Position numbers and translations under genes: made by a program
The notes under the pieces: generated by a model
The model's database searches: none
The model's input: the letters and a program-made list of their open reading frames with translations, nothing else
Told to the model about the DNA's origin: nothing
Assembly: GCA_017938645.1 (NCBI GenBank)
Contig: JAGBBE010000204.1
Span: 1 to 30,613 of the forward strand
Direction of reading: 5' to 3'
DNA length: 30,613 nucleotides
DNA from: Clostridia bacterium
GTDB taxonomy: Bacteria; Bacillota_A; Clostridia; Christensenellales; Aristaeellaceae
Shown here: positions 24,003 to 30,613 of the stretch, piece after piece
How the letters are laid out: every line of letters starts with the position of its first letter
Position numbering within the stretch: position 1 is the stretch's first letter

Positions 24003-25022
24003 TTACCCCCTCAGGATTCCTTCAAGATGCAGCAAGGCGTTTTCGGCGCAGTTGTCCTGCGGCACGCGGCCCTGCTTGATGCGGAATTCATAGTCCATCA
24101 GATAGTCGTAGGCTTCTTTGAGCCGATCACGCTCAAAACGGCGCGCCTGCTGCTGGGTGCGTGAAACGGAAAAAGGCGGAATGCCAAGCAGCTGTGCCTG
24201 TGCATTGGGCGGCGTGCGCTCGTCCAGCAGGCAGCGCATGTGATAGAGAATACGGTACTGGCGCAGAAGCATGGCCAGTATGCCGATGCGATCCTCTCCG
24301 GCGCGCACCATGTCGCGCAGAAGCGCAAAGGCACGGTCGTTGCTGCCGGCCACCTGTGCATCCACCATCTGGAATACGGTGCATTCGGTGGAGCGAGTGC
24401 ACACGGCGTCGATGTCCTCGGCGGTCACCACGTCGCGGTCATCCAGATAAGAGGCAAGCTTTTCCATTTCCTGACGAAGAAGCGCCGCGTCGCGTCCAAC
24501 GGTGAATACCAGCCGTCCGGCATTTTCGCCATCGAGCTGCTTGCCCATGCGGCGCATGGCTTTGCGCGCCCAGTCGGCACACTCCACGTCGTTCATCTGC
24601 GAAAAATCGACGATGGCGTTTTTCTTTTTGAGCAGCGTATAAAGCTTTTTGCGTCCGTCAGCCTTGCCTTTGACATAGAACACCAGACAGGTAGTGGGGG
24701 ATATGTGCCCCAGATAATCGGTGAGCGCTTCCACCTTGCGCTCGTCCTCGGCCTTGCGTCCGGCGGTGATAAGTGAACACTCGCGCACAATCACCAGACG
24801 CTTTTCGCCCATGAACGGCAGCGTTTCTGCGGCGGCAATGAGCGCGTCGGCGTCAGGGTCGGTGAGGTCGGTCATGTTCATCTCTTCCAGACCAGCGGGA
24901 AGAAGCTTTGCACACAGCGCCTTGAGCGCCTGCTGCTTGATGTACTCCTCAGGTCCTTCAAACAGATAGCATTCGCCGATGCTGCCCGCCTTGACTGCAT
25001 CGAAAAAGGCAGTATGATTCAT
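24003..25022 (-). CDS. holA: DNA polymerase III subunit delta
   Basis: A 339-residue delta subunit of the sliding-clamp loader, an AAA+-fold protein without its own ATPase site, which opens the beta clamp at primed DNA. The start (NHTAFFDAVKAGSIGECYLF), the following EGPEEYIKQQALKALCA and the LPFMGEKRLVIVRE stretch are typical of Firmicute HolA. The C-terminal helical domain contains GILAMLLRQYRILYHMR and ends with the usual KQGRVPQDNCAENALLHLE. Length is normal. It follows comEC by four bases, the same comEC-holA order known from Bacillus, which supports both calls. Confidence 0.94.
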   Translation of the reverse strand: MNHTAFFDAVKAGSIGECYLFEGPEEYIKQQALKALCAKLLPAGLEEMNMTDLTDPDADALIAAAETLPFMGEKRLVIVRECSLITAGRKAEDERKVEALTDYLGHISPTTCLVFYVKGKADGRKKLYTLLKKKNAIVDFSQMNDVECADWARKAMRRMGKQLDGENAGRLVFTVGRDAALLRQEMEKLASYLDDRDVVTAEDIDAVCTRSTECTVFQMVDAQVAGSNDRAFALLRDMVRAGEDRIGILAMLLRQYRILYHMRCLLDERTPPNAQAQLLGIPPFSVSRTQQQARRFERDRLKEAYDYLMDYEFRIKQGRVPQDNCAENALLHLEGILRG

Positions 25023-25026
25023 GGGT

Positions 25027-27396
25027 TTACCTCGCTTTATATGGAGTTACGGTTAATGCGCCGTTTCTGACGGACAGGGTGATATCGCCGCATTCGTCTG
25101 TGCGGAGCACACGAATGCCTGCATCCTTCAGGCGTTGGAGCGTTTCTTCACCCGGCAGGTATTTGCTGCCGGAAGAGGAGCTGATGAGCGCGATTTCCGG
25201 CGAGACGAAGTGCAGATAATCAGTGCTGGTGCTGCTGGAGCTTCCATGATGCGCAACCTTGAGAACATCGGCAGGAACGGCGGCGTAGTTTTCGTACAGT
25301 CCCTCCAGATCACTGGACGTGAAAATGGTGTAGCCGTCAAAATCAATAGCGGTGACCAGCGGCATTTCATTGGCCGGATGGCCGGTGCGGCCATGCTCGC
25401 GCTCAGGCCACAGCACGCGGAGGGCAATTTTATTGTAGCGCAGCTCGTCGCCGCTGGCAAGCTCTGCAACAGGAATTCCTGCACTGCGGATCTGTTCGAG
25501 CAGAAGGAGCGCATCCTCATCGGCGCGCTGGTATTCCGCATTCAGCGGCAGATAGACCTGATGGATTTTGACAGGACTGTCCAGCAGCTGCTGTACGCCG
25601 CCGATATGATCCAGATGCAGATGCGTGATGATCAACGCGTCAATGTCACGGTTTTCGTCCATCAGATAATCCAGAGCGGCTTCGCCGTCCGCGCCGCAGT
25701 CAAGGAGGATGGTTGTACGCCCGTCCATCATCAACGCAGAATCCGCCTGCCCAACGGAAAGCTGGATATAGCGCACCTCCGCCGGACGATCAATCCATGA
25801 AGAAACCAACGTGACGGCAGCGATCATCAGGGAGGCTGCAATACGCCTGCGCAGACTTCCAGGCATACGGCGCGAAAGCGTGATAAGAACCAGTCCTACA
25901 CCAATGCATATAAGCAACGAAGGTGAGCCAACGCGCACAGCGGCACAGGGAAGGCGGGAAAGCAATGCAACCAGCCACAACAGCAGTTCAGTTGCCAGAG
26001 ATGCCAGATGTCCAGCCAACGCTCCGATACCGGGAATGAGACTGAGCGGAAGAACGGCTGTGTACAGCGGCATCAGCACAAAGGAGACGAGCGGAACGAT
26101 CATCATGTTGATGAAGATGCCGTACAGGGGCAGCTGATGAAAGAATACCATGCTGGGAAGCAGCACGCCCAGCTGTGCGCAGAAGGATACCGTAAAGGTG
26201 TCCAGAAGTCCGATCTGAATTCGGCGAAGCAGTTGCTTTTCACGTTCTCTGGGCTGATGCTCAGGAATGGCGAAAAGGCGCATGAGCAGTTCCTGAACCG
26301 CATGGGAATACAGCGTTATGCCCAGCATAGCGGAAAAACTCAGCATAAAACCAGCGCTGAATGCCTGCAGCGGCTGAAGAACCAGCACGCCCAGCATCGC
26401 GCCTGCAAGAACCGTCAGCCGGTCTGGATAACGCATGAGAATCCGTGCGGAGGAATAGCTCAGCAGCATGATGGCCGCGCGAATTGACGCAGCTGAGAAG
26501 CCGGTAATGGCGCAATAGATACTCAGAAACACCGCCATGACCAAAAGCTGGGAACGGCGGTTCATGCGCAGATGATCCATCAGCCAGCAGATCATTCCGC
26601 CCAGAATGCTGACATGCAGACCTGAAACACTCATCACATGTGCGATACCCAATTCCTGAAAAGCTTTGGTTTCCGTTTCGTTTATACCGCTGCGGTCGCC
26701 CAAAAGAAGTGCCATTGCCATGCGGGCATGATCGCCCATCACGCGTTCGAGCGAGCGGCCGAAAGCCTCGCGCATACGATACCATGGGTCGGAAATGGGG
26801 GCAGTCTGAGGTGTATTCTCAATGAGCACTTCCTGATAGGCTGCAACGCCGAAGCTCAGTCCCTGCTGAAGCATCCACATCCGAAAATCCATGTGAGGTT
26901 CGCCGGATTTTCCGTCCGGCAGATACACACGGGCGGTGAAGTGAATTCGTGCACCGTCAAACAGCTCGGGAGGCAGTTCCTCGTAGTGAAGAGAGCAGTA
27001 GCCCTTGCCGGAAAAGGGCTCGCCGTCCAGAAGGACATCATCCAGAACAAAAGTGAGGCGATTGTCCGAACGCAGGCGCGCGCCGCCTGATACCGTGGCG
27101 CTGATGCTGTAAGTGCCTGGCAGTAGCTGCGGAATCCGCATGGCGCTTTGGGTGCGCAGGATTCCCAAAGAAAAGAACAGAAGCACAATGGCCATTCCGG
27201 CCCTGTGCCCCAGCGCTTTGAGCAGAAAGCCAAGCAGCAGCGCTGTCATAACCAGTGCCCACAGCCAAATGCCCGCATGAAAGTGCACAGCACTAATACA
27301 GCCAATAAGAAAAGAAAGCGCAACCATAAGTAGCAAATGGTTGCGCTTATTCACCCTGAAACACGAATTAAGGGTGTGCTTCAGGTGCTGATTCAT
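25027..27396 (-). CDS. comEC: DNA internalization competence protein ComEC/Rec2
   Basis: A 789-residue membrane channel that carries single-stranded DNA into the cytoplasm during transformation. An N-terminal two-helix/OB-like DUF4131 region (MVALSFLIGCISAVHFHAGI onward) leads to the competence domain from about residue 215, with GDRSGINETETKAFQELGIA, HVMSVSGLHVSILGGMICW and a chain of hydrophobic helices up to about 530. The C-terminal metallo-beta-lactamase domain has HLHLDHIGG (His592, His594, Asp596, His597) and LKVAHHGSSSSTS, so the putative nuclease ligands are present. All three expected domains are intact and full length. It starts three bases after the ispF stop. The matching comEA-like gene is at 10073. 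Confidence 0.95.
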   Translation of the reverse strand: MNQHLKHTLNSCFRVNKRNHLLLMVALSFLIGCISAVHFHAGIWLWALVMTALLLGFLLKALGHRAGMAIVLLFFSLGILRTQSAMRIPQLLPGTYSISATVSGGARLRSDNRLTFVLDDVLLDGEPFSGKGYCSLHYEELPPELFDGARIHFTARVYLPDGKSGEPHMDFRMWMLQQGLSFGVAAYQEVLIENTPQTAPISDPWYRMREAFGRSLERVMGDHARMAMALLLGDRSGINETETKAFQELGIAHVMSVSGLHVSILGGMICWLMDHLRMNRRSQLLVMAVFLSIYCAITGFSAASIRAAIMLLSYSSARILMRYPDRLTVLAGAMLGVLVLQPLQAFSAGFMLSFSAMLGITLYSHAVQELLMRLFAIPEHQPREREKQLLRRIQIGLLDTFTVSFCAQLGVLLPSMVFFHQLPLYGIFINMMIVPLVSFVLMPLYTAVLPLSLIPGIGALAGHLASLATELLLWLVALLSRLPCAAVRVGSPSLLICIGVGLVLITLSRRMPGSLRRRIAASLMIAAVTLVSSWIDRPAEVRYIQLSVGQADSALMMDGRTTILLDCGADGEAALDYLMDENRDIDALIITHLHLDHIGGVQQLLDSPVKIHQVYLPLNAEYQRADEDALLLLEQIRSAGIPVAELASGDELRYNKIALRVLWPEREHGRTGHPANEMPLVTAIDFDGYTIFTSSDLEGLYENYAAVPADVLKVAHHGSSSSTSTDYLHFVSPEIALISSSSGSKYLPGEETLQRLKDAGIRVLRTDECGDITLSVRNGALTVTPYKAR

Positions 27397-27399
27397 GGA

Positions 27400-27876
27400 T
27401 CAGGCCTTCATCAGAAGGCATACGGCATGAGCGCTGATGCCGCGCTCTTCGCCTTCGAAGCCCATTTTTTCAGTGGTGGTAGCCTTGACGCTGATGCGTT
27501 CCACATCCACACCGATGGCGTCTGCCAGACGCTGACGCATCTGATCAATATAGGGACGCAGCTTGGGCTTCTGCGCTACGATGGTTACATCTGCATTTCC
27601 CAGTACGTAGCCGCGCTCACGGACAACGCTGTAGACATGCTTGTACAGCTCAACCGAATCTGCGCCGCGATAACGCTCGTCCGTATCCGGGAAGAGCTTG
27701 CCGATGTCACCCAGCGCCAGCGCGCCAAGCATGGCATCCATCAGCGCATGGGTGGCTACGTCGGCGTCGCTGTGTCCCAGCAGACCCAGATGATGCGGAA
27801 CCTCCACGCCGCAGAGGATGAGCTTTCGTTCCTCCACCAGCTTGTGTACGTCCATGCCATGTCCGATACGGATCAT
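27400..27876 (-). CDS. ispF: 2-C-methyl-D-erythritol 2,4-cyclodiphosphate synthase
   Basis: A 158-residue MEP-pathway enzyme forming the cyclic diphosphate from CDP-methylerythritol phosphate, en route to isoprenoids such as undecaprenyl phosphate. Metal ligands Asp9, His11 (HGMDVHKL) and His43 (DADVATHAL) are present, as are the LGDIGKLFPDTDERYRG motif and the C-terminal TTEKMGFEGEERGISAHAVC. It overlaps the end of ispD by one base (TGATG), so the two are translationally coupled. Length is normal for a stand-alone, not fused, IspF. Confidence 0.97.
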   Translation of the reverse strand: MIRIGHGMDVHKLVEERKLILCGVEVPHHLGLLGHSDADVATHALMDAMLGALALGDIGKLFPDTDERYRGADSVELYKHVYSVVRERGYVLGNADVTIVAQKPKLRPYIDQMRQRLADAIGVDVERISVKATTTEKMGFEGEERGISAHAVCLLMKA

Positions 27877-28574
27877 CAGTCATCCTCCATTTCTGCGCGT
27901 TCGGTAAGAATCAGCTCGGCCAGATCCAGATCAACCGGCGTGGTGAGCTTGAGATTTTCGCGGCTGCCTTCGCTCAGATAAACCGGCATGCCTGCATGCT
28001 CCATGAGCGAGGCGTCGTCGGTTCCAAGGAAACCATCCTCCTGAGCCTTCTGATGTGCCTGACGGATCAGCTCGATGCGGAAGGCCTGCGGAGTCTGCAC
28101 CGCATAGAGGCTCGAACGGTCGGGCGTTTCTTCAACCAGACCGTCGCGGGAAGCGCGTTTGATGGTATCCACCACAGGTACGGCGGCCACGCCGGAACCG
28201 TGCATTTCAACGGATTCCATCGCGCGCTGGATCACATTCTCCGTTACCAGCGAACGCGCGCCGTCGTGGATGAGAACGCATTCGGCGTCCTCGGGCAGGG
28301 CGCACAGGCCGTTCCATACGGAGTGCTGGCGCTCGCTGCCGCCCGGAACAACTGCCTTGACAAAGCGATCCATGCCGTAACGGGCAAGAAGCGTGCGCAT
28401 ATCATCCACCTCGCTGGACGCAGCGACAACAACCGCTCCTGCACAAAGTCCGGTAAAGGGTGCGATGGAACGAATGATGGCAGGAATCCCTCTCAGCGGC
28501 AGAAAGATCTTATTGAGATCGCTGCCCATGCGGCGGCCGCTTCCGCCGCCCAGAATCACAGCATAGCTTTTCAT
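27876..28574 (-). CDS. ispD: 2-C-methyl-D-erythritol 4-phosphate cytidylyltransferase
   Basis: A 232-residue nucleotidyltransferase that joins CMP from CTP to methylerythritol phosphate, the step before IspE and IspF. The N-terminal GGGSGRRMGSDLNKIFLPLR is the CTP-binding loop. VLIHDGARSLVTENVI carries the conserved aspartate, and AAVPVVDTIKRAS and YAVQTPQAFRIELI follow, with DDASLMEHAGMPV near the end, all family hallmarks. In the binding loop the usual PKQ is NKI, a tolerated variant. Its start overlaps the S4 gene's stop (ATGA) and its end overlaps ispF. Confidence 0.96.
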   Translation of the reverse strand: MKSYAVILGGGSGRRMGSDLNKIFLPLRGIPAIIRSIAPFTGLCAGAVVVAASSEVDDMRTLLARYGMDRFVKAVVPGGSERQHSVWNGLCALPEDAECVLIHDGARSLVTENVIQRAMESVEMHGSGVAAVPVVDTIKRASRDGLVEETPDRSSLYAVQTPQAFRIELIRQAHQKAQEDGFLGTDDASLMEHAGMPVYLSEGSRENLKLTTPVDLDLAELILTERAEMEDD

Positions 28575-28849
28575 TCTTCGCCGCGCTCAGCCTTGGTCTG
28601 AGCATCCTCCTCCAGCACCTCGTACATGTCGGCTGCGCCTTCCTTGCGTACAACTTCCTTGATGCTTACGATGCGGTAGCGGCCTACACGGCTGCCGAAA
28701 CGGATTTCAAGCACGTCGTTTTCTTTAACTTCGGCGCCGGGCTTGGCCACTTTGCCGTTGAGCGATACGCGTCCGCCGGAGCAGGCCTCGTTGGCCACGG
28801 TACGGCGCTTGATGATGCGGCTTACTTTGAGAAATTTATCCAGACGCAT
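28571..28849 (-). CDS. S4 domain RNA-binding protein, RqcP/YabO-like
   Basis: A 92-residue protein consisting of one S4 RNA-binding domain: MRLDKFLKVSRIIKRRTVAN, then GGRVSLNGKVAKPGAEVKEND, then a short tail. This matches the HslR/YabO family; the Bacillus member RqcP takes part in alanine tailing of nascent chains on stalled large ribosomal subunits. The charged C-terminal tail (about 10 residues) is variable in the family. It sits five bases after the M42 peptidase gene and overlaps ispD by four bases. Assignment as RqcP itself is likely but not proven here. Confidence 0.9.
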   Translation of the reverse strand: MRLDKFLKVSRIIKRRTVANEACSGGRVSLNGKVAKPGAEVKENDVLEIRFGSRVGRYRIVSIKEVVRKEGAADMYEVLEEDAQTKAERGEE

Positions 28850-28854
28850 GATGC

Positions 28855-29886
28855 TTACTCCTTTTCAACATAGGCCTCGATGAGACGAAGCGTGTTTTCA
28901 ACACCCTTGATGTGGCTGCGCTCGTAGCCATGAGAGGCGTATACGCCGGCACCGATGAGCGCAAAGCGGATGTCATTTCCGGCGGACAGTGCCGTGCCGG
29001 CATCCGAGCCGTAGAAGGGATAAATGTCGACGGCATAGTCGATGCCATTTTCCTTGGACAGCGCAATCAGTTCGCTGGTCATGCAATAATCGTAGGGGCC
29101 GTGCGAATCCTTGGCGCAGATGCTCACCTGCATCTCAGTGCAGTTCAGATCATCGCCAACGCAGCCCATGTCCACCACCAGCAGATCCTCGGTATCCTGC
29201 GGCAGACCTGTGGACGCGCCGTGGCCGACTTCCTCATACACGGAGAAGAAAATGCTGATTTTGCGCGCAGGCTTCACGCTGCCGTCCGCAATGCCTTTGG
29301 CCAGCGCAAGCAGCATGCCGGCGGAAAGCTTGTCATCCAGAAAACGGCTGCGGATAAAGCCGCTCTCGGTTACGCGGGAACGGGGATCAAGGCAGATGAC
29401 ATCGCCTGCGGAAATACCCAGCTTCTCCACATCCTCCCTGGAGGAAACATTCGCATCAAGCAGCACTTCCATGGTGCTATCGTCGCGCTTTTCAGAATCC
29501 ATCTCACGGTTGACGTGGGTGGAAGCGTTACGCAGCTCGATCACGCCGGTATAGCGCTTGCCCTCGCGGGTGACGACGGTGACGTTTTCGGTTTCCACCG
29601 CCTGATAGCTAGGACCACCCAGACGGGTGAACATAAGACGGCCATTGCTCTTGATGGAACGCACCATCAGACCCAGCGTGTCCACATGCGCGGCCAGCGC
29701 GAGCGGATGACCCTCGCCGCCCAGCGTGCAGCACACGCTGCCCTTGCGGTTGCGAACAGGCTGGAAGCCCATTTCTGTGAGCGTGGCGAGAAGATAATCC
29801 GTCACATTCATGGTGTAACCGGTAGGGCTGTCGATGGAAAGCAGACGCATGGTCTGATCAACGGCATATTGTGTATTCAGTTTCAT
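28855..29886 (-). CDS. M42 family metallopeptidase (glutamyl aminopeptidase/TET-like)
   Basis: A 343-residue cytosolic, two-metal aminopeptidase of the M42 family, which usually forms a large tetrahedral complex and trims peptides. Expected ligands are all present: His67 and Asp69 (LAAHVDTLGLM), bridging Asp184 (FLDDKLSAG), catalytic Glu218 and metal Glu219 (VYEEVGHGAS), Asp239 (VVDMG) and His325 (RSHIKG). The ATG at 29886 is chosen over an upstream in-frame ATG at 29991 because AAGGAGGA lies 8-10 bases before it, homology begins there, and the predicted promoter lies between the two. It is the first gene of the seven-gene minus-strand operon. The genes behind it (ribosome rescue, isoprenoids, DNA uptake) share no obvious pathway with it. 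Confidence 0.93.
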   Translation of the reverse strand: MKLNTQYAVDQTMRLLSIDSPTGYTMNVTDYLLATLTEMGFQPVRNRKGSVCCTLGGEGHPLALAAHVDTLGLMVRSIKSNGRLMFTRLGGPSYQAVETENVTVVTREGKRYTGVIELRNASTHVNREMDSEKRDDSTMEVLLDANVSSREDVEKLGISAGDVICLDPRSRVTESGFIRSRFLDDKLSAGMLLALAKGIADGSVKPARKISIFFSVYEEVGHGASTGLPQDTEDLLVVDMGCVGDDLNCTEMQVSICAKDSHGPYDYCMTSELIALSKENGIDYAVDIYPFYGSDAGTALSAGNDIRFALIGAGVYASHGYERSHIKGVENTLRLIEAYVEKE

Positions 29887-29930
29887 AGAGAAAATCCTCC
29901 TTAATATATGCATCACGCATTTCAACAACC

Positions 29931-29959
29931 ATGATACCGCATTTGCAGGACGGAGGCAA
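29931..29959 (-). promoter_or_regulatory. promoter of the M42-to-DUF362 operon
   Basis: On the minus strand TTGCCT (29959-29954) is followed after 17 bases by TATCAT (29936-29931), 4 of 6 and 5 of 6 matches to the consensus. It lies about 45 bases before the peptidase start. It is divergent from the gap promoter. Confidence 0.8.
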
Positions 29960-29996
29960 GTAGAAATATGACGGACAAACCGATCATTCAATCAAG

Positions 29997-30027
29997 CAGC
30001 GTCCCCTTCAAGGGCTAAGAGACGCTG
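29997..30027. other. hairpin between the two divergent promoters
   Basis: CAGCGTC (29997-30003) pairs with GACGCTG (30021-30027), and a smaller hairpin, CCCTT with AGGG, sits inside its loop (30004-30014). It lies upstream of both predicted promoters and is followed by no T-run, so it is neither leader nor obvious terminator. An operator or a remnant of another transcript are possible. Confidence 0.45.
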
Positions 30028-30052
30028 TCCCTGGATAAAAGTTTCACAAAGT

Positions 30053-30071
30053 TTGCAAGGAGTATTGCAAG
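30053..30071 (+). promoter_or_regulatory. direct repeat TTGCAAG overlapping the gap -35
   Basis: TTGCAAG occurs at 30053-30059 and again at 30065-30071, a 12-base period close to one helical turn. The second copy contains the -35 hexamer TTGCAA. This could be a binding site for a repressor or activator, or chance. Confidence 0.35.
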
Positions 30072-30093
30072 AAACGGTTCTTTTTGGTAGAAT
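30065..30093 (+). promoter_or_regulatory. promoter of gap
   Basis: TTGCAA (30065-30070), a 17-bp spacer and TAGAAT (30088-30093) match the sigma-A consensus at 4 of 6 and 5 of 6. Transcription would begin near 30100, giving a leader of about 35 bases ending in AGGAGGT (30119-30125), nine bases before the start codon. Confidence 0.82.
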
Positions 30094-30134
30094 ACTAGTT
30101 GGGACACTATCATTTATTAGGAGGTACACCACCA

Positions 30135-30613
30135 ATGGTTAAAGTTGCTATTAACGGTTTCGGCCGCATCGGCCGTCTTGCTTTCCGTCAGATGTTCGGC
30201 GCTGAGGGCTACGAAGTCGTCGCCATCAACGACCTGACCAAGCCCGCCATGCTGGCTCACCTGCTGAAGTACGATACCGCTCAGAAGGGCTACTGCGGCG
30301 CCATCGGCGAAAACAAGCACACCGTTGAATCCACCGAAGACAGCATCATCGTCGACGGCAAGGAAATCAAGATCTACGCCGAGAAGGACGCTGCCAACTG
30401 CCCCTGGGGCGAGCTGGATGTGGACGTCGTGCTGGAGTGCACCGGCTTCTACTGCTCCAAGGAAAAGTCCATGGCCCACATCAACGCTGGCGCCAAGAAG
30501 GTCGTCATCTCTGCTCCCGCTGGCAACGACCTGCCCACCATCGTGTTCTCCGTTAACGAGAATACCCTGACCAAGGAAGACAAGATCATCTCTGCCGCTT
30601 CCTGCACCACCAA
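30135..30613 (+). CDS. gap: glyceraldehyde-3-phosphate dehydrogenase (5' part, cut by window end)
   Basis: The first 159 codons of phosphorylating GAPDH, which converts glyceraldehyde-3-phosphate, NAD+ and phosphate to 1,3-bisphosphoglycerate in glycolysis. It starts [20 protein letters not shown] with the NAD-binding GxGxxG loop, then [40 protein letters not shown] and [20 protein letters not shown]. The window ends just after the catalytic cysteine, Cys157 in SAASCTT. The strong ribosome binding site and near-exclusive use of C-ending, abundant-tRNA codons fit a very highly expressed gene. The remainder lies beyond the window, so full length cannot be checked. Confidence 0.97.
   Translation, partial: MVKVAINGFGRIGRLAFRQMFGAEGYEVVAINDLTKPAMLAHLLKYDTAQKGYCGAIGENKHTVESTEDSIIVDGKEIKIYAEKDAANCPWGELDVDVVLECTGFYCSKEKSMAHINAGAKKVVISAPAGNDLPTIVFSVNENTLTKEDKIISAASCTT

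Noticed and set aside
30117..30479. minus-strand frame over gap
   Set aside because: It is antisense to a clear, highly expressed GAPDH frame and has no supporting signals.

Overview
This is a stretch of GC-rich chromosome (C/G-ending codons preferred, strong AGGAGG-type ribosome binding sites) from what looks like a Gram-positive Firmicute, most likely an anaerobic clostridial lineage. That placement is an inference. It rests on the gene families (EpsC-type serine acetyltransferase, RqcP/YabO-like S4 protein, M42 peptidase, comEC next to holA, DUF362-ferredoxin protein) and on the very tight operons. No species can be named from the sequence alone. There are 25 protein genes, one of them cut by the window end. 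I see no tRNA, rRNA, CRISPR array, transposase or phage gene.

Layout. (1) 184-5661, plus strand: MATE-family exporter, argS, SpoU/TrmH rRNA methyltransferase, HAD hydrolase and PHP-domain phosphoesterase, closed by an intrinsic terminator. (2) 5702-16753, plus strand: a good extended -10 promoter precedes ppk (polyphosphate kinase). It is followed with short gaps or overlaps by cysE, cysS, a ComEA-like DNA-binding protein, a polyprenyl-phosphate sugar transferase, an NAD-dependent epimerase and four glycosyltransferases, ending at a strong terminator. No internal terminator is visible, so this may be one 11-kb unit joining polyphosphate, cysteine supply, Cys-tRNA charging, DNA uptake and surface polysaccharide. 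(3) 16791-18671: a promoter, an ABC ATPase and an HlyD-like adaptor with no permease, then a terminator. (4) 18990-22187: a SWIM-SNF2 helicase of 1065 residues. (5) 22195-22925: a minus-strand GNAT acetyltransferase bracketed by inverted, nearly identical 63-bp structured repeats. (6) 29959 down to 22931, minus strand: a tight seven-gene operon of M42 peptidase, S4 protein, ispD, ispF, comEC, holA and DUF362-ferredoxin, with a readable promoter. (7) 30065-30613, plus strand: a divergent promoter and the first half of gap (glyceraldehyde-3-phosphate dehydrogenase).

Most genes are ordinary housekeeping genes. The least ordinary signals are: a dispersed two-hairpin repeat family with three copies in the window, whose stems differ by paired, compensatory changes; the acetyltransferase cassette held between two inverted copies; the ABC ATPase/adaptor pair without a permease; and the mixed content of the ppk-to-glycosyltransferase unit. 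I did not find clear evidence of a wholly new defence or biosynthetic system.
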